Position numbers and translations under genes: made by a program
Shown: one piece after another, positions 14,901 through 23,626 of the stretch
Numbering within the stretch: position 1 is the stretch's first letter
How the letters are laid out: every line of letters starts with the position of its first letter
Notes under the pieces: generated by a model
The model's database searches: none
What the model saw: the letters and a program-made list of their open reading frames with translations, nothing else
What the model was told of the DNA's origin: nothing
Source of the DNA: Candidatus Woesearchaeota archaeon
GTDB lineage: Archaea > Nanobdellota > Nanobdellia > Woesearchaeales > UBA9642
DNA length: 59,494 nucleotides
Direction: 5' to 3'
NCBI GenBank assembly: GCA_016928115.1
Contig: JAFGLI010000006.1
Location: 1 to 59,494 of the forward strand

Positions 14901-15310
14901 ACTTTGGAAAAAGTACGGAAGAAGGGTATGCCAAAAAGGTTCCTGTTAATACTATTAGGGCAAAGAATTTGATAAAATCCTCAGAACAAACTATAAAGAC
15001 AGCAAAAAAGATAATTTTAACAGAAACAACATCTAAAACTGTAATAAGAGAGCTTTATGAAGGCTTAAGGGAATACTGTGAAGCCATAGGTTATATTAAA
15101 GGCTATAAATTTAATTCACATGAAGTGATTGTTTATTTTATTGAGGATATCTTAAAAGAGAAAAGCATTTCAATCAAGTTTGACAGATACAGGAAGATAA
15201 GAAATGGTATAAGTTATTATGGAAATAGTGTTAATATAAAGACTGTTGAAAAAGCCTTAAAAGAAATACCTATGATGATAAAAAAATTAACTGAACATAT
15301 AAAATACTAA
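14897..15310 (+). CDS. HEPN-domain protein (HepT-like), altered active-site motif
   Basis: The 137 residues are all-helical and include FDRYRKIRNGISYYG at the position of the HEPN RNase motif. HepT toxins use R-x4-H-x-Y; here the Arg is followed by NGIS and then Tyr-Tyr-Gly, so the His is replaced by Tyr. The gene overlaps the MNT gene by 4 bases. It is likely the HEPN half of an MNT-HEPN module. The altered motif may mean reduced or different activity, or a distinct archaeal subfamily. Confidence 0.8.
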   Translation: MNFGKSTEEGYAKKVPVNTIRAKNLIKSSEQTIKTAKKIILTETTSKTVIRELYEGLREYCEAIGYIKGYKFNSHEVIVYFIEDILKEKSISIKFDRYRKIRNGISYYGNSVNIKTVEKALKEIPMMIKKLTEHIKY

Positions 15311-15374
15311 AAACAAAAAATTTTATAAACATATTATTTTTTATCTGTAATCATAAAAAAGAGGTTACTGCATT

Positions 15375-16604
15375 ATGAAGATAAATGAGATGATTGCAAG
15401 GATGGTTCTTGATTCAAGAGGCAATCCGACTGTTGAATGTGAGATGCATAATTCTTATACTGGCGTCAGGGCTATTGTTCCTTCTGGAAAAAGTACGGGG
15501 AAGCATGAGGCAGTGGAATTAAGGGATAAAAAATCAAGTTTTAATGGCATGGGTGTTGAAAAAGCTGTTAAAAATATAAACAAAATCATAAAGAAAAATA
15601 TAATAAACAAAGACTGGGAGCAGGAAACACTTGATAATTTCCTTATTAAATTAGACAATACAGAAAACAAATCAAGACTGGGGGCAAATGCAATACTCGC
15701 AGTGAGCATGGCTTTTGCAAGATTAAATGCTATGTCAAAAAATGATGAATTGTTCTTTTATCTGCAGAAGATTACCGGAAACAAAAAGATTTCACTTCCC
15801 ATACCTTTTTGCAATGTAATCAACGGAGGGGTTCATGCAGGGAATGATCTGATGATGCAGGAATTCATGATTGTGCCGAAAGCAGGAAGTTTCAAGGAAA
15901 ACACAAGAATCATAAGCGAAACATACCATGAGCTTAAAAGAATAATAAGAAAAAAATACGGGAAAAACGCAGTGAATGTGGGGGATGAAGGAGGCTTTGC
16001 CCCACCCATAGAAACAGCTGAAGAAGCCCTGGACTTGCTTATGAAGGCAATAATTAACTCAAAACATAAATCACAGTTAAGAATAGCAATGGATTGTGCT
16101 GCATCTGATTTTTACAAAAAAGGAAAATATGAGATTGAGAAAAACAGCTATGTAAGTGCTGAAGAGCTGGGCAATTATTATATAAAACTAATCAAGAAAT
16201 ACCCTATTGTATCAATAGAAGACCCTTTTGCCGAGGATGATTTTGAAGCATGGAATAAATTCATGGAAAAAATAAATAAAAGAAACATACAAGTCGTGGG
16301 AGATGACTTATTAGTATCTAATAAAAAAAGGATTGAGGAAGCTGCTGAAAAAAAGCTCTGCAATGGATTATTATTAAAGCCTAACCAGATAGGGACTGTT
16401 ACAGAGGCTATTGAAGCAGCAAAGTCAGCAATGAAAAACAACTGGAATGTCATGGTTTCTCATAGAAGTGGAGAAACAGAAGACACTTTCATCTGCGACC
16501 TTGCTGTAGCCCTTAATTGCAAACAAATCAAGATAGGAGCTCCATGCAGGGGAGAAAGAACCTGTAAATTCAACAGGTTGTTGAGAATTGAAGAATTGAT
16601 TTAA
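15375..16604 (+). CDS. eno: enolase
   Basis: This 409-residue protein spans enolase end to end: MVLDSRGNPTVECEM, PSGKSTGKHEAVELRD, GVHAGNDLMMQEFMIVP, GDEGGFAPP, VSIEDPFAEDD, VVGDDLLVSNKKRI, LLKPNQIGTV and VMVSHRSGETEDTFI, covering the metal-binding Asp/Glu residues and catalytic Lys. It interconverts 2-phosphoglycerate and phosphoenolpyruvate. A TATA box (AATTTTATAAAC) and a GAGGT ribosome site precede it. The region normally reading GAPARSER is GAPCRGERTC here, a small variation. The glycerate kinase at the window start makes its substrate. Confidence 0.97.
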   Translation: MKINEMIARMVLDSRGNPTVECEMHNSYTGVRAIVPSGKSTGKHEAVELRDKKSSFNGMGVEKAVKNINKIIKKNIINKDWEQETLDNFLIKLDNTENKSRLGANAILAVSMAFARLNAMSKNDELFFYLQKITGNKKISLPIPFCNVINGGVHAGNDLMMQEFMIVPKAGSFKENTRIISETYHELKRIIRKKYGKNAVNVGDEGGFAPPIETAEEALDLLMKAIINSKHKSQLRIAMDCAASDFYKKGKYEIEKNSYVSAEELGNYYIKLIKKYPIVSIEDPFAEDDFEAWNKFMEKINKRNIQVVGDDLLVSNKKRIEEAAEKKLCNGLLLKPNQIGTVTEAIEAAKSAMKNNWNVMVSHRSGETEDTFICDLAVALNCKQIKIGAPCRGERTCKFNRLLRIEELI

Positions 16605-16673
16605 TTTTTTCTGAAAATCTTACGAAAAATTAGTGTATAGACTTATTTATAATGTTCTATTTTAAAATTTTAG

Positions 16674-17090
16674 ATGGTTAAAAGATTTTATTTAGACACT
16701 TCAATATGGATGGATATTTATGAGGACAGAATAGGTTATAAAAAAGAACATTTAGGTGATTTTGCTCTTAAATTATTTAGTTTTATAAAAGCAGAAAATC
16801 ATCGAATATTTATCAGTGATTTATTAATAAAAGAACTGGAAATGAACTACTCAATTGAAGAGATTAATGGAATGATAAATCCATATAAAGAAAACATACA
16901 GAGAATTATTAGTAAAAAAGAAGAAAGAAAAGAAGCAGAAATAATAGCAAAAAAAAGAAAGATTCCTAAAGGGGATGTATTACATGCAATTCTAGCAAGG
17001 AATAATAATTTAATATTAATAACCAGAGATAAACATTTTAAAAATCTGAATGATATTTGTCAACATCATAAACCAGAAGATATTGTTTAA
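16674..17090 (+). CDS. PIN-domain ribonuclease (VapC-like)
   Basis: The 138 residues begin MVKRFYLDTSIWMDIYEDR, with the first catalytic Asp at 8. They contain DLLIKELEMNY with the Glu, PKGDVLHAILARNN with the third acidic residue and TRDKHF with the fourth, a complete PIN active site. It is probably the toxin of a VapBC-type pair. Its 3' end overlaps by 4 bases the 3' end of a convergently oriented RHH gene, rather than the usual co-directional antitoxin-toxin order. A TATA-like TTATTTATAATG lies upstream. Confidence 0.82.
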   Translation: MVKRFYLDTSIWMDIYEDRIGYKKEHLGDFALKLFSFIKAENHRIFISDLLIKELEMNYSIEEINGMINPYKENIQRIISKKEERKEAEIIAKKRKIPKGDVLHAILARNNNLILITRDKHFKNLNDICQHHKPEDIV

Positions 17091-17344
17091 GGCCTTTTAT
17101 CAATAATGTCAAATGCTTTTTCTCTTATTTCTTCATATTCTTCCTCACTAGTTTTCTTATTAGAAGCTCCTTTTAATTTCTTTAAAGCTTTAAGCCAATC
17201 TGGCTCTTCAATATCCTCAACCTTTTCCCTTAAGGCATCCCTAATAAATTCTGTTCGATTCTGATAGTTCTTTTTTTCTACAACTTTATCTATATTTTTT
17301 AGAAAATTATTTTCTAATCTCAGAGTTATCAGTTTTGTTGTCAT
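17087..17344 (-). CDS. ribbon-helix-helix protein (VapB/CopG-like antitoxin)
   Basis: Residues 1-45 form a ribbon-helix-helix DNA-binding domain: TKLITLRLENNFLKNIDKVVEKKNYQNRTEFIRDALREKV. A charged helical tail follows (EEPDWLKALKKLKGA...), typical of antitoxins that bind their toxin through the C-terminus. It converges with the PIN gene with a 4-base overlap. A perfect 15-bp palindrome lies directly upstream of its ATG, consistent with autorepression. Confidence 0.8.
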   Translation of the reverse strand: MTTKLITLRLENNFLKNIDKVVEKKNYQNRTEFIRDALREKVEDIEEPDWLKALKKLKGASNKKTSEEEYEEIREKAFDIIDKRP

Positions 17345-17377
17345 ATATCTATTAGATATACATTAGATATATAAAGG
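17345..17377 (-). promoter_or_regulatory. operator/promoter of the RHH gene
   Basis: ATATCTA-T-TAGATAT (17345-17359) is a perfect palindrome touching the start codon. A further TTAGATATAT half-site follows at 17363-17372 and merges into the minus-strand TATA box CCTTTATATAT. The spacing implies a leaderless mRNA with the operator over the start. Confidence 0.6.
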
Positions 17378-17408
17378 TTTCTGTATTATAATTGTAAAAT
17401 TTACAGAA

Positions 17409-18089
17409 TTAACTTAAAATAATCAAATTTCTTGAAGATTTAGTCAAAACTTCATAACCCTTCTCATTCATATAAATATCATCTTCTATTCTTATACCAT
17501 ATTTATTTTCCCAGTATAAACCAGGCTCTATTGTGAATACCATCCCCGGCTTTAACCTCCCTTTCCCATAAAGAGTTATCTTTGGTTTTTGATGAACTTT
17601 CTTTCCCAAGCCATGCCCTAAAGAATGCTTTAAATGTTTTATATAATCAGGATCTTTTTTATTTAATAATTCCCTGAACTTTTTACATAAACTATCTATA
17701 TTCATATTTGGTTTTATTGCTTTTATTGTATTTTCATGAACTTCTTTTATATCATTATAGAGTTTTATGTGTTGTTGTTTTGGTTCTCCTATATAAAACA
17801 TCCTGGTCATATCAGAGCAGAATCCTTTATATATTACACCAAAATCAATCATCAGGAAACCTTTTTTTAATTCTGAATTGTATTTCATATAATGCGGATC
17901 TGCAGAACTTTCTTTTGAAGCAACAATTGGCTTAAATGCTTTTTTTACATTATGTTTTTTATATTGGTCTTCAAGAAATTTCACAATGTCTTTTTCAGTT
18001 TTGAATTGTTTGTTTTTTAGTTTTTTAATTAATTCAGAAAAAATTATATCAGTAAGTTCACATGCTTTTCTTGTTTTTTCAAGTTTCAT
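17409..18089 (-). CDS. M24 metallopeptidase (Xaa-Pro aminopeptidase-like, catalytic domain only)
   Basis: The pita-bread fold is recognisable in 226 residues. All five metal ligands are visible: Asp82 (IDFG), Asp93 (SDMTR), His159 (SLGHGLG), Glu188 (FTIEPG) and Glu202 (IRIEDD). The N-terminal creatinase-like domain of classical Xaa-Pro peptidases is missing, leaving only a short helical lead. Sequence around LGHGLGKKVHQKP and GLYWENKYGIRIEDD favours the Xaa-Pro branch over methionine aminopeptidase. The intact ligand set argues for activity. Confidence 0.85.
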   Translation of the reverse strand: MKLEKTRKACELTDIIFSELIKKLKNKQFKTEKDIVKFLEDQYKKHNVKKAFKPIVASKESSADPHYMKYNSELKKGFLMIDFGVIYKGFCSDMTRMFYIGEPKQQHIKLYNDIKEVHENTIKAIKPNMNIDSLCKKFRELLNKKDPDYIKHLKHSLGHGLGKKVHQKPKITLYGKGRLKPGMVFTIEPGLYWENKYGIRIEDDIYMNEKGYEVLTKSSRNLIILS

Positions 18090-18149
18090 TTTTTAAATTA
18101 ATAATAAAGTAAAATTTATATATTTATATATTTTTATTAAAAAATAAAA

Positions 18150-18875
18150 ATGGAAGATTTGGACGAAGTTATTAAAAAAGTGGAAGACCAACTATCCTCT
18201 TTCGATTATGGTTTTAAAAGATCCTTAGCCAGAAGTGCAAACAAAGAAAAAAACTCTTTTGAAATCAAAGGACTTGATGAAAGCGAAGAATTTGAATGTC
18301 TTTATTATAGTTTAAAAGGGAAAGAACTTTTGGAAAAAGAGGGAATCAAAACAGATGTTTATTCTGGAAAAGATGAATCTGATATTTGGGAAAATCATTG
18401 TTTCTTAAAAACAGAAGATGGAACAATAATAGATTTTTCACCTCATTACAAAACAATAGGTGCAAAACATAAAGAAGGTAAAAAAATAAGCGAAAAAGAA
18501 ATAGAACAATATGGTGTGTCCCATGAACTAGAACTAAATAATATGATTCCTTTACATCATGACTCTAAATCAAGAAGTTTTTTAAGAATAGGGTTGGGGT
18601 CTAAGGAAACCTATGGCTTCATAAGAGGTATTTTTAAATTGGTTTATATTGATATGTTTAAATATGATACAAATAAAGAAAAATATGTTAAAAAAGAAGA
18701 GATTACGTTGTTATACAAAGGGGGAAAAATAGACAAAACTAAAAAAACACTTAAAAATCTTATTGATAATGGAATATTAGAAATAGAAAGCGAAACTGAA
18801 AATACTAAAGAATTATTTGAAATAGAATCAACCATAGATGATTATGTTGTTAGATTTATTAAAAGGGTTCTTTAA
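18150..18875 (+). CDS. unknown protein, possible papain/transglutaminase-like fold
   Basis: No family is recognised over 241 residues. The middle reads FECLYYSLKGKELLEKEG, then WENHCFLKTEDGTIIDFSPHY. A Cys before a helix, then His in NHCF and Asp in IIDFSP, follows the Cys-His-Asp order of transglutaminase and papain-like enzymes. That is only a suggestion. The C-terminal ~90 residues form a separate charged helical part. It converges directly on guaA without a gap. High A/T content and a doublet of TATA-like repeats precede it. Confidence 0.5.
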   Translation: MEDLDEVIKKVEDQLSSFDYGFKRSLARSANKEKNSFEIKGLDESEEFECLYYSLKGKELLEKEGIKTDVYSGKDESDIWENHCFLKTEDGTIIDFSPHYKTIGAKHKEGKKISEKEIEQYGVSHELELNNMIPLHHDSKSRSFLRIGLGSKETYGFIRGIFKLVYIDMFKYDTNKEKYVKKEEITLLYKGGKIDKTKKTLKNLIDNGILEIESETENTKELFEIESTIDDYVVRFIKRVL

Positions 18876-20651
18876 TCATTCCCATTCTATTGTTGCAGGA
18901 GGTTTATTGGTTATATCATAAAAAACAGCATCTACTCCTTTTATTTTTAGCAATTCTTTAGATATTTTGTTTACTATGTTTTCAGGAATCCTGCTGAAGT
19001 TTGCAGTCATAGCTTCCTTGCTGTCAACCGGACGCAGAATAATGCTTTCTCCCCCATTAACAGAAACAGGAACAAGAACAACAGGCATCTGCCATATTTT
19101 ATTATATATCTTCTCCTCTTTTAATATCTTTTCAACAACAAAATCTGCTTTTTGAAGAAGGTTAACTCTTTCAGAATTTATTGTTTTTTTCAAAAGTTTA
19201 AAATCTCCTTCTTTTTTTCTTATTATTAGTAAAACCCTGTTTATATCAGAAACACTATTGGTCATTCTTGTTGACAATTTTTCCATATAATTCCAATTAA
19301 TTTCAGAGTCTATTACTGCAGGATGTTTATATACTCTGGAATCTCCCTGCACACCCACACTTTTTATTGGAAGAACATAAGATTTCTTAAAAATATCTTT
19401 AACCTTTTTTTCAGTTTCAGAAACATCTTCAGCTTTTTTGTTATTACACAAAATCCTGACAGCTAAACCAGGACCAGGAAATGGGTGTCTTTCGATTAAT
19501 TCTTCCGGAAGGCCCAGTTTTTTACCAATTAATCTTACTTCATCTTTATATAGTTGTGATAAAGGCTCAATAACCTTACCCTTATTAATAAGCTCCTGCA
19601 TCTTCAGAACCCTGTTATGATGGGTTTTTATTAAGTCAGCGTTTTTCGTACCTTTTGTTTCAATTGTATCTGGATATATTGTTCCTTGTGCGATGATCCA
19701 TTCATCCGAGGATAAAATTTTATCAGATTTATCAAATATACTATCAATAAACAAGTTTCCTATAATCTTTCGTTTTTTCTCAGGATCAACAACATTTTCC
19801 AAAGCCTTTAAGAAAGATTCAGATGCATCATATAATTCCAGATTATCAAATCCTTGTTTTTTTAATACTTCTTCAACATTTTTGCTTTCATTTAATCTCA
19901 TAAGCCCAGTATCAATATGCAAACCCAATACTTTATTTTTACCTAATGATTTATTTAGAAGGGTAAACAAAACTGTAGAATCAACTCCCCCGCTTACAAG
20001 AAGAAATACTTTTTTATCTTTTACTTTATCTTTTATATCAGACCTTATTTCCTTTAGATAATTATCCATATTCCATTCTTTTTTACAAGAGCAAATATCT
20101 CCTGCAAAGTTTTCAAGAATTTTCATCCCGTTGGGTGTGTGGGTTACTTCCGGGTGAAACTGTAAACCATATATCTTTTTTTCAGTGTTTTCTACAGCAG
20201 CTATTTTACAGTAATCTGAACTGGCAATTATATCAAATCCTTCTGGTAAATCTTCAACTAAATCCCCATGGCTCATCCAGACTGTTTCTTTTTTTCCTAA
20301 CCCTTTAAATAGCCTGCTTGGTTTTAATTTCACAAGCGCTTGACCATATTCTTTAATTGAACCTTTATTTACTTTACCATTGAGCATATAGGTTATTAAT
20401 TGGTGCCCATAACAAATACCAAGTAGGGGTATGTTTAGATTAAATATTTCTTTTGATATTTTCGGAGATTCTTGTTCATAAACACTTGAAGGCCCACCAG
20501 ATAGTATAATTCCTTTTATATCTTTATTTTTTAAATTAATAATCGGTTCATTATTTTGTACAATCTCTCCCAGAAAACCTAGTCTTCTTAATCTGTTTGC
20601 AATAAGGTGAGCATATTGGCCTCCAAAATCAATTACAATTATTTTATCCAT
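18876..20651 (-). CDS. guaA: GMP synthase, fused amidotransferase and synthetase
   Basis: A class I glutamine amidotransferase domain (residues 1-~195; GICYGHQL with catalytic Cys, LQFHPEVTHT with His and Glu) is fused to an ATP-pyrophosphatase domain (LLVSGGVDSTVLF) and the dimerisation domain (RHPFPGPGLAVRI ... RPVDSKEAMTA ... NKPPATIEWE). It converts XMP to GMP. Many Euryarchaeota split these halves into two genes; here they are fused as in bacteria. At 591 residues it is longer than the usual ~510-525, with extra sequence around 430-520 in the dimerisation region. All key motifs are intact. Confidence 0.96.
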   Translation of the reverse strand: MDKIIVIDFGGQYAHLIANRLRRLGFLGEIVQNNEPIINLKNKDIKGIILSGGPSSVYEQESPKISKEIFNLNIPLLGICYGHQLITYMLNGKVNKGSIKEYGQALVKLKPSRLFKGLGKKETVWMSHGDLVEDLPEGFDIIASSDYCKIAAVENTEKKIYGLQFHPEVTHTPNGMKILENFAGDICSCKKEWNMDNYLKEIRSDIKDKVKDKKVFLLVSGGVDSTVLFTLLNKSLGKNKVLGLHIDTGLMRLNESKNVEEVLKKQGFDNLELYDASESFLKALENVVDPEKKRKIIGNLFIDSIFDKSDKILSSDEWIIAQGTIYPDTIETKGTKNADLIKTHHNRVLKMQELINKGKVIEPLSQLYKDEVRLIGKKLGLPEELIERHPFPGPGLAVRILCNNKKAEDVSETEKKVKDIFKKSYVLPIKSVGVQGDSRVYKHPAVIDSEINWNYMEKLSTRMTNSVSDINRVLLIIRKKEGDFKLLKKTINSERVNLLQKADFVVEKILKEEKIYNKIWQMPVVLVPVSVNGGESIILRPVDSKEAMTANFSRIPENIVNKISKELLKIKGVDAVFYDITNKPPATIEWE

Positions 20652-20758
20652 AAAAATAGAATATTATATTGGTTTATAAAAATTTTCTTTAATATAAATT
20701 TATCGTAAATTAAAAATAAGTAAAATTTATGAATATATACTATTTTGTATAACATAAG

Positions 20759-20866
20759 ATGACTACTTATATCAAAAGGATTCATGAGGAATTAAGTGAA
20801 AAAGCAAAAGAAGCTCTAAAAAAAGCAAGGAAAACTCCTGAATCTAAATATATTGATTTAGAATGA
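20759..20866 (+). CDS. short antitoxin-like ORF (remnant TA module)
   Basis: This 35-codon ORF is too short for the track. It encodes a charged helix, MTTYIKRIHEELSEKAKEAL... ending KYIDLE, and its stop overlaps the ATG of the RelE-like ORF by 4 bases. That is the normal antitoxin-toxin order, but the protein is shorter than usual antitoxins and its partner is truncated. Confidence 0.5.
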   Translation: MTTYIKRIHEELSEKAKEALKKARKTPESKYIDLE

Positions 20867-20982
20867 GTTATAAAATAAAATTACATCCTAATGTTAATAA
20901 ATTTCTTAAAAAATGTAATAAGGATTTAGAAAAAAGAATAAAAAAGAAACTAAACTATCACATTAACTCCTTCTGTAACTAG
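20863..20982 (+). pseudogene. truncated RelE/ParE-type toxin
   Basis: The ORF starts MSYKIKLHPNVNKFLKKC, then DLEKRIKKKL, the N-terminal strand and helices of RelE toxins. Toxin-like sequence ends near 20955, where the frame runs into the antisense of the TldE 3' end and stops after 39 codons. The catalytic beta-sheet is missing, so it should be inactive. Insertion or deletion at the TldE end probably removed the remainder. Confidence 0.65.
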
Positions 20983-22206
20983 ACTTTTGGTATAGATTCC
21001 TTCCCTCTGCTCCTCTTTTCCTGCAAACCCGACTGACTTGTTCAATAAATCCGTTACAGAGCCTGAAATCATAAAATCAGTAACAGGGATTAGCTTATCT
21101 TTATCCTTCAGGTATGCTTTCTGAACATGAACAGAAAAATCCGTTGTTATGCTATCAGATGTATGCGCGCCCATTATAGTGTCTATTATAATGGCATTAT
21201 CAGGCTCTTTGATATTATCTCCTTTAATAATGACATTTGAGAAGTCTATGCCGAAAAGGGATGAATTTGACGTACTTTTTTTATTGTTATGCAGGGCTGT
21301 ATTGTAATCAAATATAACATTTTTAAGGATTCCTTTGCTTATCAAAACAGTTTTCATAGAGGGGGTTCCCTCATAGTCGCATTTTTCTGAATTTATCCCC
21401 CCTTTCAGGGAATTATCATCTATTATTGTTATGTTTTTATCCAGAATCTTTTTATTCATTTTCCCGGAAAACAGGGACTTGTTTTTCTCATAGTTATCTC
21501 CCCTTAAGTTAGGCAGGAAACCATAATTCAACAAAGATACCAAGGCTTTGGGCCTTATTATTACAACATCGGCTTTCTTATTTAATCCGGAAGCCTTCAA
21601 AAATTCCATTACTTTCCGGTTTACATTATCTGCTGTTTTTCCTGCATCAAAAAACTTATTGTCAAAATAATAATCCTCATAATCTGAAATACTGTCTGAT
21701 GAAGATGCCTCTATATTTACACCAAAATTCAAGCCTTCATCAGTAACATCAATATTGTTTGAGTTTATTAGCCTTATTTTGCTTTTATTCAGGATTAATG
21801 AGCCTGAATTCAGGATGACTTTCTTCTTATTGATTTTTTTTATTATTCTCTTCGAGATATTCACCATATCTTTTATATCCATATTCCTTAACTTTGCATC
21901 CTGCCCTGACTTAAATCTGTAAGAACGAGGCTTCGGCAGGCCGTAGAAATACTCCTTTTCAGGGCTGTTTTCAGCTGTTTTTATTGCATTATTTATAAGA
22001 TTATCATCCAGAACAGAGGAATATGAGCTTCCTTCCCGTTTACCAATATAAACCTTCAGAAAAAAGTCAGTTGAATTGCCGTGCCTGAAATTTTTTATAG
22101 ACTTGCCTTCAAAATTTAATTCACAGTTTTCATTAGTTACAGCATTCAGCTGGAAATGTCCTGTTTCCTTTTTCAGCTTTTTTATGTATTTTTCATATTT
22201 TTTCAT
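20950..22206 (-). CDS. pmbA: TldE/PmbA, inactive partner of the TldD/TldE protease
   Basis: The 418 residues match TldE/PmbA: EYFYGLPKPRSYRF, DYEDYYFDNKFFDAGKTADNV, YEGTPSMKTVLISKGILKNVIFDYNTALHNNKKSTSNS, IIIDTIMGAHTSDSITTDFSV and the C-terminal VTDFMISGSV. It lacks the HExxxH zinc motif of its partner, as usual. TldD and TldE form a heterodimeric metalloprotease acting on unfolded peptides. It overlaps the TldD stop by 4 bases, so the two are translationally coupled. Confidence 0.92.
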   Translation of the reverse strand: MKKYEKYIKKLKKETGHFQLNAVTNENCELNFEGKSIKNFRHGNSTDFFLKVYIGKREGSSYSSVLDDNLINNAIKTAENSPEKEYFYGLPKPRSYRFKSGQDAKLRNMDIKDMVNISKRIIKKINKKKVILNSGSLILNKSKIRLINSNNIDVTDEGLNFGVNIEASSSDSISDYEDYYFDNKFFDAGKTADNVNRKVMEFLKASGLNKKADVVIIRPKALVSLLNYGFLPNLRGDNYEKNKSLFSGKMNKKILDKNITIIDDNSLKGGINSEKCDYEGTPSMKTVLISKGILKNVIFDYNTALHNNKKSTSNSSLFGIDFSNVIIKGDNIKEPDNAIIIDTIMGAHTSDSITTDFSVHVQKAYLKDKDKLIPVTDFMISGSVTDLLNKSVGFAGKEEQREGIYTKSLVTEGVNVIV

Positions 22207-23573
22207 TCTGAGCCACCTACAAGGGCATCCTTCACCAGAACATAAGGATTCCTGCCGTTTACAGGAACCTGCTGTGCATTCTTGCCGCAGAAACCAGGAA
22301 AATCATACTCCCTCTTATCTGAAATCATAATTATATTCTTCAGCAGCTTGAATATATTTCCTGACAAAGAAACCCCTTTTACAGGCTTTCCCAGTTTCCC
22401 GTTTTTTATCAGGTAGCCGTACTGAGCGGAAAAATGGAATGTGCCTTGTGATGTATTAACCTGGCCGCCTTTTGTGCCGTTCAGCAGAACGCCTGATTTT
22501 ACATTTTTTATCAGCTCCTCTCTGGTGTTTTTTCCTTTTTTTATGAAAGTATTTGACATTCTCACCAAAGGCATATTATCTGTGAACTGGGCCCTTCCGT
22601 TGCCTGTTAGTTTCAATCCTGATTTTCCTGCTGTTTCCCTGCTTGCAAGGTAATTTTTAAGAACACCTTTTTCTATTAATAGAGTCTTTCCGGCAGGAAT
22701 GCCCTCATCATCATAAAAATAAGAGCCCCACTCATTACCTAAAGGAGAATCATAAACCGTAACTATATCAGAAGCAATTTTGGTATTTAATCTGTTTTTT
22801 AAGCAGGAATTGTTCTGCAAAACCAAATCAGATTCTGTTGCATGTCCCAGAGCCTCATGTATGAAAACACTTGCAAGCCTTGGGTCCATTATAACATCAA
22901 GCCTCCCTCCTTTTATGTTTTCAGCCTTGAAAAGGTCTTTTAATATCCTCAGTGAATCCCTGTACATAGCAGGATATTTTTTTGTTATCTCATAGCCCCC
23001 CATCATGCCTGTGCCGTGGGAATAGGATTCAGTCCTGGAGCCTTTTTTACCTACAATTACAGACCTTAAAGCAGTGAATGTCATGTCTTGTTTTATTAAT
23101 GAATTCTCAGAGTTCTCGAACAGATTTTCTATATTACTTTCCTCATACTGAAGCTGCATGCTTTTTACTACTTTGTTTGTTATCCTGCTGTTCCTGACCA
23201 CAAAATCTATCTTCTCCTTTAGAGGAATATTATTCGGGTCTGTTTTAAATGAGGATTTTTTATAATCATTAATTTTATGATGTTCTTTTATTTCGGTTTT
23301 CATTGAAGTTTCTTCTGAAAGCAACTTTGCTATTCTTATTGCTCTCTTAACAGTATTCCTTATATCATCATTTAGATTTCCGTATGCAAAACCAAAGGCA
23401 TTTTTATATAATACCCTTACACAATATCCCTCTTTTGTTCCCCGGCTTATTTTTTTAATATGATTATTCCAGCCCAGAATATTTGTGTTTTTTATTTTCT
23501 GAAACCTGAAATCCCAGTAATCTATCCCCTTTTCCTTCAATAAAAATTTATATGGTTTTATAGATATATTCAT
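22203..23573 (-). CDS. tldD: TldD metalloprotease
   Basis: This 456-residue protein contains FIHEALGHATESD, the HExxxH zinc site of TldD, plus PLGNEWGSYFYDDEGIPAGKTLLIEKGVL, YLASRETAGKSGL, TGNGRAQ and GTKGGQVNTSQGTFHFSAQYGYLI. The final zinc-ligand Cys region is in FPGFCGKNAQQVPV. It is the catalytic half of the TldD/TldE protease. The gene order TldD-TldE with 4-base overlap is conserved in many archaea. Confidence 0.94.
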   Translation of the reverse strand: MNISIKPYKFLLKEKGIDYWDFRFQKIKNTNILGWNNHIKKISRGTKEGYCVRVLYKNAFGFAYGNLNDDIRNTVKRAIRIAKLLSEETSMKTEIKEHHKINDYKKSSFKTDPNNIPLKEKIDFVVRNSRITNKVVKSMQLQYEESNIENLFENSENSLIKQDMTFTALRSVIVGKKGSRTESYSHGTGMMGGYEITKKYPAMYRDSLRILKDLFKAENIKGGRLDVIMDPRLASVFIHEALGHATESDLVLQNNSCLKNRLNTKIASDIVTVYDSPLGNEWGSYFYDDEGIPAGKTLLIEKGVLKNYLASRETAGKSGLKLTGNGRAQFTDNMPLVRMSNTFIKKGKNTREELIKNVKSGVLLNGTKGGQVNTSQGTFHFSAQYGYLIKNGKLGKPVKGVSLSGNIFKLLKNIIMISDKREYDFPGFCGKNAQQVPVNGRNPYVLVKDALVGGSE

Positions 23574-23626
23574 AACAACTAGAAGAATTCAGTTCATATA
23601 AAAAAGTTTTGAAAAAAAGAATAAAA

